Shown here: one piece after another, positions 23,781 through 30,228 of the stretch
Layout: every line of letters starts with the position of its first letter
Position numbering within the stretch: the first letter of the stretch is position 1
Assembly (NCBI GenBank): GCA_028869385.1
Contig: JAGWSR010000102.1
Span: 1-38,922, forward strand
Reading direction: 5' to 3'
Length of the DNA: 38,922 nucleotides
From: a bacterium
GTDB taxonomy: Bacteria; Vulcanimicrobiota; Vulcanimicrobiia; Vulcanimicrobiales; Vulcanimicrobiaceae
The notes under the pieces: model-generated
Database searches by the model: none
What the model saw: the letters and a program-made list of their open reading frames with translations, nothing else
Told to the model about the DNA's origin: nothing
Made by a program: the position numbers and the translations under genes

Positions 23781-24779
23781 ATGCTCGAACCGTCAACCAC
23801 CGCCGAACCGCGTCTCGAGTTCGTCAAACTCCCCAGCGCCGCCGCCGAGCACGCCTTCTCGGACGACGTTCGCGCGGGGCTGAGCGCCGCGAGCAAGACG
23901 CTGCCGTCGAAGTATCTCTACGACGATCTCGGCTCGTCGCTCTTCGAAGCGATCACGCATCTGCCGGAGTACTACCTCACCGGCGCCGAGACCGAGATCC
24001 TGCGCGAGTGGGGCTGGGAGATCGTGCGCATGCTCGCGGGTTCGATCGAACTGCTCGAACTCGGCAGCGGAAGCGCGATCAAGACGCGCCTGCTTATCGA
24101 AGAGGCGCTGCGCGTGCAGCCGACGCTACGTTACAGCCCGATCGACATTTCGTTCGACGCCTTGCGCGCGTCTTCGACCGCGCTCGTCGAACGCTACGAA
24201 AAGTTGCACGTCCGCGCGTACGCGGGAGACTACTTTAGCGTCCTCGCATCGCGCGAACTGCGATTCGAACGCCCCGTGCTCGCACTTCTGATGGGATCGA
24301 ACATCGGCAACTACGCGCCCGATGAAGCACGCGCGCTCGTCGAACTCGTCGGGTCGGCCTTGCGACCCGGTGACGGGCTGCTCGTCGGAACCGATCGTAA
24401 GAAAGATCGCGCGACGCTCGAGCGCGCGTACGACGATCCGACCGGCGTGACCGCGGCATTCGACAAGAATCTGCTCGGGCGGATCAATCGCGAACTCGGA
24501 GGCACGTTCGACCTCAAGGCGTTCGATCACGTCGCGCACTACGACGAGGCGCGCGGCTGCGTGGATTCGTTTCTACGCTCGCGCTTCGCGCACCGCGTGC
24601 GGATCGAGGCGCTCGATCTCGAGGTGACGTTCGAGCCCGGCGAGCGCATCCACACCGAATCGTCCTATAAGTTCGACGATCGGGATATCGAACGGCTCGC
24701 CGTCGCGGGCGGTTTTCGTGTGGCGAAGGCGTGGTACGACGCCGGACATCGCTTCGCACTTCACCTGCTCGAGCGATAG
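23781..24779 (+). CDS. egtD: L-histidine N-alpha-methyltransferase, ergothioneine biosynthesis
   Basis: EgtD uses S-adenosylmethionine to trimethylate histidine to hercynine, the betaine precursor of ergothioneine. The 332 residues match the family. Visible features are YDDLGSSLFE, LPEYYLTGAE (Tyr64/65 region), the SAM motif ELGSGSA, GSNIGNY with the substrate-binding Asn174, AYDDPTGVTAAF and TESSYKF with Glu293 and Ser295 (equivalents of Glu282 and Ser284 of the mycobacterial enzyme). The methionine usually found in the EM(R/H)L segment is Ser263 here (VDSFL), so one histidine-contact residue differs. No egtB follows. GGGAGG lies 4 bases before the ATG. Its 3' end overlaps the converging permease gene by 19 bases. 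Confidence 0.94.
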   Translation: MLEPSTTAEPRLEFVKLPSAAAEHAFSDDVRAGLSAASKTLPSKYLYDDLGSSLFEAITHLPEYYLTGAETEILREWGWEIVRMLAGSIELLELGSGSAIKTRLLIEEALRVQPTLRYSPIDISFDALRASSTALVERYEKLHVRAYAGDYFSVLASRELRFERPVLALLMGSNIGNYAPDEARALVELVGSALRPGDGLLVGTDRKKDRATLERAYDDPTGVTAAFDKNLLGRINRELGGTFDLKAFDHVAHYDEARGCVDSFLRSRFAHRVRIEALDLEVTFEPGERIHTESSYKFDDRDIERLAVAGGFRVAKAWYDAGHRFALHLLER

Positions 24780-25384
24780 CTCACGAGGCGCTCGACGCCG
24801 CGCAGCGCGAGGTCGAAGGCGATCGCGAGCGCGCACGCGGCGATGCTCCCCGCGATGATTTCGTCGGGGTGGTGCAATGCGAGGCCGGTGAAGATGAGCG
24901 TCCCGAGTCCGCTCGCGCCGACGTAGCCGCCGAGGGTCGCGAGCGCAACCATGGCGACGGCCGCGATCCGGACGCCGCCCACGATGACCGGCAATGCCAG
25001 CGGAAGTTCGACGCGCGCGAGCACCTGCCGCGCGGTCATGCCCATCGCGATCGCCGCTTCGCGCTCCGCCGCGTCGACGCCGCCGATGCCGGCGGCGACG
25101 TTGCGCACGAGCACGAATTGCGCGTAGGCGACGAGCGCCACAAAGATCGGGAGCGTGCCGAGTCCGAGCGCGGCGACGAGCAGCGCGAGGAGCGCGAGGC
25201 TTGGAATCGTGTACACCGCCCCGAGCGCGCCGAGCAGCAATCCGGCGACGCGTCCGCCGCGCGCGCATCGGATGCCGAGCGGCAACGCGATCGCGAAGGC
25301 GAGCGCGAGCGCGCCGAGTACGAGTTCGACGTGCGCGCCGAGCGCGAGCGCGACGCGCAGCGGATGCGCGGCGAGGTAGCTCAC
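24761..25384 (-). CDS. Osmoprotectant-type ABC transporter permease (OpuC/YehW-like), distal gene
   Basis: This is an inner-membrane permease of 207 residues with about five to six segments. The permease loop motif contacting the ATPase is visible as EREAAIAMGMTARQVLARVELP, shortened here to its core AMGMTARQ. GTG at 25384 overlaps the ATPase stop (GTGA). Together with 25381-26157, 26154-27035 and 27032-27634 it forms a complete importer with two permeases, as in OpuB/OpuC and YehWXYZ. The family imports glycine betaine, choline, carnitine or, in the EgtUV branch, ergothioneine. The substrate here is undetermined; egtD converges on this gene. Confidence 0.92.
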   Translation of the reverse strand: MSYLAAHPLRVALALGAHVELVLGALALAFAIALPLGIRCARGGRVAGLLLGALGAVYTIPSLALLALLVAALGLGTLPIFVALVAYAQFVLVRNVAAGIGGVDAAEREAAIAMGMTARQVLARVELPLALPVIVGGVRIAAVAMVALATLGGYVGASGLGTLIFTGLALHHPDEIIAGSIAACALAIAFDLALRGVERLVSYRSSR

Positions 25385-26157
25385 GGGATGCGCGCCGCCG
25401 CGCGCAACTCGGCAATGGCGTCCTCGGCTTCGAAGAGCTCGCGCACGAATGGCGTGGCCGGATGGTCCACGATTTCGAGCGGTGCCGCGCACTGCTCGAT
25501 CGCACCCGCTCGCATGACGACGATCCGATCCGCGAGTCGCAGCGCTTCGTTTACGTCGTGCGTGACGAAGAGCGTCGTCGTGCCGACCTCGGCCACGATG
25601 CGGCGCAGTTCGCGCTGCAGTTCGCGCCGCACGATCGCGTCGAGCGCGCCGAACGGCTCGTCCATCAGAAGCACGCGCGGCGCCGCCGCGAGCGCGCGCG
25701 CGACGCCGACGCGCTGCGCCTCGCCGCCGGAGAGTTCGCGCGGACGACGGTCGCGATAGCGTACCGGATCGAGGCGCACGAGTTCGAGCATTGCATCGAC
25801 TCGAGCGGCGATGCGCGCGCGGTCCCATCCGAGCAACTCCGGAACGATCGCCACGTTGCGCGCGACGCTCATGTGGCTGAAGAGGCCGGTGGCTTGGATG
25901 GCGTAGCCGATCGAGCGGCGCATGGCGATCGGATCGAGCGAGGCGCTATCGACGCCGTCGAGGTCGATGCGGCCCGCGTCGATCGACGTGAGGCGGTTCA
26001 CCGTGCGCAAGAGCGTCGTCTTGCCGCAGCCCGACGGCCCGACGAGCGCGACGAACTCGCCCGGCGCGATCCGCAGGTCGATCGGTCCGAGCGCGTCGCG
26101 CGACGTTCCCGGATAGCGCACGCGAACGCCCGCGAACGACAGCGAGGCAGCGCTCAT
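25381..26157 (-). CDS. Osmoprotectant-type ABC transporter ATP-binding protein
   Basis: This is the nucleotide-binding subunit, 258 residues. Walker A GPSGCGKTT (about 39-47), the Q-loop AIQATGLF typical of OpuCA/ProV relatives, signature LSGGEAQRVGVARAL, Walker B VLLMDEPFGALD and the switch His in VTHD are all intact. It ends soon after the core domain and lacks the tandem CBS domains of OpuCA, so regulation by ionic strength through CBS is not expected. Its ATG overlaps the stop of the binding-protein gene (ATGA), and its stop overlaps the following permease GTG. Confidence 0.95.
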   Translation of the reverse strand: MSAASLSFAGVRVRYPGTSRDALGPIDLRIAPGEFVALVGPSGCGKTTLLRTVNRLTSIDAGRIDLDGVDSASLDPIAMRRSIGYAIQATGLFSHMSVARNVAIVPELLGWDRARIAARVDAMLELVRLDPVRYRDRRPRELSGGEAQRVGVARALAAAPRVLLMDEPFGALDAIVRRELQRELRRIVAEVGTTTLFVTHDVNEALRLADRIVVMRAGAIEQCAAPLEIVDHPATPFVRELFEAEDAIAELRAAARIP

Positions 26158-27035
26158 CGCGCCTGCGCGGCGAGAAATGCGGCCGCGACGTCGGCGGGAT
26201 CCTTGCGCTCGCCCTCGACCGCCGCGTTCATCCGTTGCGCCGCCGCGCTGGTGATGGCGGGGGCGATCGCATCGAGCGCGTGCGCGATACGCGGTTCGCG
26301 CGCGAGCACCGCGCTGCGCACGATCGGCGCCACGTTATACGCGGGCCACAGGTGGCGATCGTCGTCGAGGAGCACGAGGTGCGCGCTCGCAATCTCGCCG
26401 TCGGTCGTGAAGGCCGTCGCGACGTCGGCCGAGCCGTCGAGCAGGGCTTGATATTTGAGCGCGATGTCATACGTGCGCACGCTCGCGAAGTGGAAGCCGC
26501 CGTAGCGGCGCTGTAAGCCCGGCAGTCCGTCGGGCCGGCTCAGAAACTCGGGAATCGTCGCGAGGCGAAGGCGGGGCGCCGCGAGCGCGAGATCGGAGAG
26601 CGTGCGCAGGCGATAGCGCGCGGCGATCGCCGCCGTCGTCGCGATGCCCTGCGAGTCGTTCATCGGGGACGGAGCGAGCCACGTGATGCCGTACGAACGC
26701 GCGAAGGCCGCGCGCACCGTCTCGTAGATCGCGTGCGGGGAGTCGAGCGGCGCGAGGTGCAGCACGTCGATGAGCGCCGTGCCGGTGTACTCCGGGTAGA
26801 GATCGATATCGCCGCGCGCCATTGCGGCGAGCGCGATCTGCGTGGAGCCGAGGTTGAGGCGCCGCTCCACGGAGAGCCCCGCGCGTTCGAGCGTCTGTGC
26901 GTAGATCTCGGCGATCACGATCGACTCGGTGAAGTTCTTCGATCCGACGCGGATCGTGCCGTTGCGCGCGGAGCAGCGCGCGAGCGCGGGCACCGTCGCG
27001 AGCAGCGCGAGCGCGCGAGCGCGGGAAATGGTCAT
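26154..27035 (-). CDS. Osmoprotectant-type ABC transporter substrate-binding protein
   Basis: This exported binding protein (293 residues, OpuAC/ProX-like) captures the substrate outside the membrane. The N-terminus MTISRARALALLATVPALARC is a Sec signal, possibly a lipobox (ALARC). Family motifs include VGSKNFTES, GSTQIALAAM, LYPEYTGTAL, FTTDGEI and WPAYNVAPIVR. The binding pocket of this family uses aromatic residues to hold trimethylammonium groups, and several Tyr/Trp residues are available here (YPEY, ITWLAP, WPAY), but the cage cannot be assigned without a structure. ATG at 27035 overlaps the upstream permease stop (ATGA). Hercynine and ergothioneine both carry such a group. Confidence 0.92.
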   Translation of the reverse strand: MTISRARALALLATVPALARCSARNGTIRVGSKNFTESIVIAEIYAQTLERAGLSVERRLNLGSTQIALAAMARGDIDLYPEYTGTALIDVLHLAPLDSPHAIYETVRAAFARSYGITWLAPSPMNDSQGIATTAAIAARYRLRTLSDLALAAPRLRLATIPEFLSRPDGLPGLQRRYGGFHFASVRTYDIALKYQALLDGSADVATAFTTDGEIASAHLVLLDDDRHLWPAYNVAPIVRSAVLAREPRIAHALDAIAPAITSAAAQRMNAAVEGERKDPADVAAAFLAAQAR

Positions 27036-27634
27036 GACGTGCGTACCTCGAGTGCGCGCGCGGCGCGCGTAAAGAAGAGTTCGGCGGCGAAGGCCATGGC
27101 GGCGACGGTGATGCTCGCCGCGGCGAGCAGGCGTAGGTCGTCGGTCTGCAGCGCGCGCACGATGTCGTCTCCCAAACCGCCCGCACCGATGAAGGTGGCG
27201 AGCGTCGCGCTCGCGATCACCTCGACGCTCGCGGTGCGGACGCCGGCGAGCGCGACCGGCAGGGCGAGCGGTGCGACGACGCGTCCGAAGCGCTGGCGCG
27301 CATTCATGCCGAGCCCGGTCGCGGCGTCGATCGCGGCGGGGGCGACCCCGCGAATGCCGAGGTCCACGTTCACCACGATCGGGGGCAGCGCGAGAACGAC
27401 GAGCGCGACGAGCGCCGGAGCCGTCCCGACGCCGAGCACCGGGAGCAGCAAAGCAAGCAGCGCTATGCTCGGAATCGTGCGCCCGACGGCCGCGACCGCG
27501 AGGAGCGGCGCGCGCAGGGCCGGGCGATGCGCGCCGAGCGCGGCGAGCGGTGCGCCCACGAGGATCGCGAGTGCGAGCGCCTCGCCGCAGAGCAGCGCGT
27601 GTCGCCCGGCGTGCTGGAGGATGCTCGCCCACAT
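27032..27634 (-). CDS. Osmoprotectant-type ABC transporter permease, proximal gene
   Basis: This inner-membrane permease (200 residues from ATG at 27634) is the first gene of the importer operon. The ATPase-contact loop contains ATGLGMNARQRFGRV, and helix-rich hydrophobic segments fill the rest. A GTG at 27652 would add six residues. It is paralogous to the distal permease 24761-25384, as expected for a two-permease OpuB/OpuC-type system. Only 40 bases separate it from the divergent ppk gene, and this region holds a perfect DnaA-box sequence. Confidence 0.92.
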   Translation of the reverse strand: MWASILQHAGRHALLCGEALALAILVGAPLAALGAHRPALRAPLLAVAAVGRTIPSIALLALLLPVLGVGTAPALVALVVLALPPIVVNVDLGIRGVAPAAIDAATGLGMNARQRFGRVVAPLALPVALAGVRTASVEVIASATLATFIGAGGLGDDIVRALQTDDLRLLAAASITVAAMAFAAELFFTRAARALEVRTS

Positions 27635-27644
27635 GACGAGAGAT

Positions 27645-27653
27645 TTATCCACA
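27645..27653 (+). promoter_or_regulatory. Perfect DnaA-box sequence in the importer/ppk divergent region
   Basis: TTATCCACA matches the high-affinity DnaA box of E. coli exactly and lies in the 40-base space between the importer operon and ppk. With about two-thirds G+C, such an A+T-rich 9-mer is expected well under once in this window by chance. A single box is not an origin. It may be a DnaA-responsive promoter site or coincidence. Confidence 0.4.
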
Positions 27654-27674
27654 TCCGCGGAGAATCCATCGGTA

Positions 27675-29780
27675 ATGCTCTCGCATGAGTCCGTCGCGTC
27701 CGCTCCCGCACCCGTCTCGTTGGACGATGCCTCGCTCTACTTCAGCCGCGAGCTCTCGTGGCTCGAGTTCAACGACCGCGTGCTCGAGGAGGCGCTCGAC
27801 GCGCGCAATCCGCTCTTCGAACGCCTGAAATTCGTCGCGATCTACGGCAACAATCTCGACGAGTTCTTCATGATTCGCGTGGCGGCGATCAAACAGCAGA
27901 TCGAGGCGCAGGTCGTGCGCCGCTCCGAGGACGGACGGCTGCCCGCCGAGCATCTGGCGGCGATCTCGGAGCGTCTGCGACGCTCGCTCGCACTCCAGAT
28001 GCGCGTCCTCAACGAAGAGCTGCTCCCCGCGCTCGAGACGCACGGCATCCGCATTCTCGCGGTCGCCGATCTCGACGAAGCCACCCAGAGTGCGCTCGAA
28101 CGCACCTTCGACGACCGCCTCTTTCCGGTGCTCACCCCGCTTGCCGTGGATGCGGGGCATCCGTTTCCGTATATCTCGAATCTCTCGCTCTCGCTCGCGG
28201 TCGAGCTCGAAGAGCCGACGGCCGAAGGCGTGGAGCTGCACTTCGCGCGCGTCAAGATTCCGCCGATCATCCCGCGCTTCATCGCGATCGAAGGCGCCCC
28301 CGAGGGCGAGCGCCACTTTGTGCTCCTCGAAGATCTGATCGCGCATCATCTCGACGGGCTCTTCCCCGGGATGAAGGTGCGCGACGCGTATCTCTTCCGC
28401 GTCACGCGCGACGCCGACCTCGACCTGCAAGAGGATGAGGCCGACGATCTCCTGCGCGCGATCGAATCGGAGCTGCAGCGCCGTCGCTTCGGCGAGCCCG
28501 TGCGTTTGGAGATCGAGCGCGGCATGCCCGAGTACATGCGCGACTTTCTCTTGCGCTCGCTCGATCTCTCCGAAGTGGATTGCTACGAGACCGACGGCAT
28601 CGTCGCCCTCTCGGATCTCTGGCAACTGATCGGCCTGCCCGATTACGAAGCGTTGCGCGACGAACCGTTCATGCCGACGATCCCGCGACCGCTGCTCGGC
28701 AAGAGCGATCTCTTCGCGCAGATTCGCGAAGGCGACGTACTGCTGCATCATCCGTACGACTCGTTCGATCCGGTGGTGCAGTTCGTGCAGCAAGCCGCGG
28801 AAGATCCGGACGTGCTCGCGATCAAGGCGACGCTCTATCGCACCTCCGGAAAAAATTCGCCGATCGTGCGTGCGCTGCTGCACGCCGCCGAGAACGAGAA
28901 GCAGGTCGCGGTCGTGATCGAACTCAAGGCGCGCTTCGACGAAGAGAACAACATCGAATGGGCGCGACGCCTCGAACGCGCGGGCGTGCACGTGGTGTAC
29001 GGATTCCCGGGTCAGAAGGTGCACGCGAAGACGATGCTCGTCGTGCGGCGCGAAGAGGACGGCATTCGCCGCTACATGCACTTCGGTACCGGCAACTACA
29101 ACGAAAAGACCGCGCGCTTCTACACCGATTTAAGCCTCTTCACGTGTCGGCGCGAACTCGGCGCCGACGTGACGCAACTCTTCAACGCGCTTACCGGCTT
29201 CTCGAAGATCACCGATTACGAGGATCTTCTGGTGGCGCCCGTCACGCTGCGCCGCGAGATGCTCGCGCTCATCGAGCGCGAGACCGAGCACGCACGCGAG
29301 GGGCGTCCGGCGGGCATCCGCGCCAAGCTCAACGCGCTCACCGACGGCGAGATCGTGCGCGCGCTCTACCGCGCCTCGCAGGCTGGCGTGCCGATCGACC
29401 TGCTCGTGCGCGGGATGTGCGTGTTGCGTCCGGGGCTGCCCGGGGTGAGCGAGACGATCCGCGTGCGCAGCATCGTGGGACGCTTTCTCGAGCACTCGCG
29501 CATCTACGTGTTCGAAAACGGCGGCGAACGCGAGCTCTACATCTCGAGCGCCGACTGGATGGGGCGCAACCTCGACCGTCGCGTGGAACTCGCCGTCCCC
29601 GTGCTCGACCCGGTGATCGCGGAGAGCGTCAACAGCCAGATTCTGAGCGTGCTCGCGAGCGACAACGTCAAGATGCGCGAGCTCATGCCCGACGGTTCCT
29701 ACAAACGTCGCGGTCGCCGACCCGACGAGATGCCCGTCAACGCCCAGCGGATCTTCCTCACCCAGGCTCAAGCCGTCTAG
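27675..29780 (+). CDS. ppk: Polyphosphate kinase 1
   Basis: PPK1 reversibly makes long-chain polyphosphate from ATP. The 701 residues match the family. The N-terminal domain starts with YFSRELSWLEFN and NNLDEFFMIRVA. The catalytic histidine is His450 in KVHAKTMLV, followed by HFGTGNYNEKTARFYTDLS, which includes the second conserved histidine. The C-terminal phospholipase-D-like domain ends with SADWMGRNLDRRVE. The ATG at 27675 precedes MLSHESV; GGAG lies 12 bases upstream, which is long. The reading frame continues upstream, antisense to the importer, but that part is not coding. Polyphosphate may link to the phosphodiesterases at 33777-36508. Confidence 0.97.
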   Translation: MLSHESVASAPAPVSLDDASLYFSRELSWLEFNDRVLEEALDARNPLFERLKFVAIYGNNLDEFFMIRVAAIKQQIEAQVVRRSEDGRLPAEHLAAISERLRRSLALQMRVLNEELLPALETHGIRILAVADLDEATQSALERTFDDRLFPVLTPLAVDAGHPFPYISNLSLSLAVELEEPTAEGVELHFARVKIPPIIPRFIAIEGAPEGERHFVLLEDLIAHHLDGLFPGMKVRDAYLFRVTRDADLDLQEDEADDLLRAIESELQRRRFGEPVRLEIERGMPEYMRDFLLRSLDLSEVDCYETDGIVALSDLWQLIGLPDYEALRDEPFMPTIPRPLLGKSDLFAQIREGDVLLHHPYDSFDPVVQFVQQAAEDPDVLAIKATLYRTSGKNSPIVRALLHAAENEKQVAVVIELKARFDEENNIEWARRLERAGVHVVYGFPGQKVHAKTMLVVRREEDGIRRYMHFGTGNYNEKTARFYTDLSLFTCRRELGADVTQLFNALTGFSKITDYEDLLVAPVTLRREMLALIERETEHAREGRPAGIRAKLNALTDGEIVRALYRASQAGVPIDLLVRGMCVLRPGLPGVSETIRVRSIVGRFLEHSRIYVFENGGERELYISSADWMGRNLDRRVELAVPVLDPVIAESVNSQILSVLASDNVKMRELMPDGSYKRRGRRPDEMPVNAQRIFLTQAQAV

Positions 29781-29792
29781 GGAGAAGAAGCG

Positions 29793-30140
29793 ATGAGCGT
29801 CGCTCGAGTGCGATTCTCGTTGACGGCGATCGGACGCTGGGTATCAGTGCCCTGGATCCTGATCGCGGTGTGGTGGACGGCCGAGATGCTCGCCGAGGCC
29901 CGCATCTCGTGGGCGCGTGCCGGGTCGTGGCTCCTTGTGGATGTCGCGCTCGTGGCAGTCTGTGCGCTCGGTGTGCGCCTCTCGGCGTGCCTGGGACCCA
30001 GGCTCCCGCCACTACCGCCGGAGGAACTTGCTGCCGCGAACGTCCTCATCGGCTCCCTCACCTGGCTCTTGATCGCCGTCGCGTTGGCCGGGGCGCTGGC
30101 GATCGACCTCCATCGGGTGTCGCTGCCAGGCCCGGGATAA
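29793..30140 (+). CDS. Membrane protein of unknown function (115 aa) downstream of ppk
   Basis: This protein has three hydrophobic segments (about 15-32, 44-65 and 84-105) with a Pro-rich link (PRLPPLPPEEL). I do not recognise a family. GGGAGAAGAAG precedes the ATG. Its gene lies 12 bases after ppk, so the two are probably cotranscribed. A role in polyphosphate handling is only a guess from position. Confidence 0.75.
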   Translation: MSVARVRFSLTAIGRWVSVPWILIAVWWTAEMLAEARISWARAGSWLLVDVALVAVCALGVRLSACLGPRLPPLPPEELAAANVLIGSLTWLLIAVALAGALAIDLHRVSLPGPG

Positions 30141-30177
30141 CGTCGCCTTAAACTTTTTCCCTTACACTTCTCAGGTT

Positions 30178-30199
30178 GCCGCGGCAATGCCGAGGCGGC
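30178..30199 (+). other. Leader hairpin before the TonB-dependent receptor gene
   Basis: GCCGC (30178-30182) pairs with GCGGC (30195-30199), and the inner GGC pairs with GCC around AAT, with a small bulge. It sits 30 bases before the receptor start in an 88-base leader that otherwise shows a T/C-rich tract and no clear promoter. Its role is unknown; it could be a transcript-end or leader structure. Confidence 0.3.
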
Positions 30200-30228
30200 G
30201 TTTCTATTGCTTCCTTTCTGGAGGATGA

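Noticed and set aside
27645-27653. Replication origin around the DnaA box
   Set aside because: Only one box, no A+T-rich unwinding region, and no dnaA, dnaN or parAB genes.
26733-27674. A long N-terminal extension of polyphosphate kinase
   Set aside because: The extension is antisense to the importer genes, has no PPK homology, and a normal PPK length is reached from the ATG at 27675.
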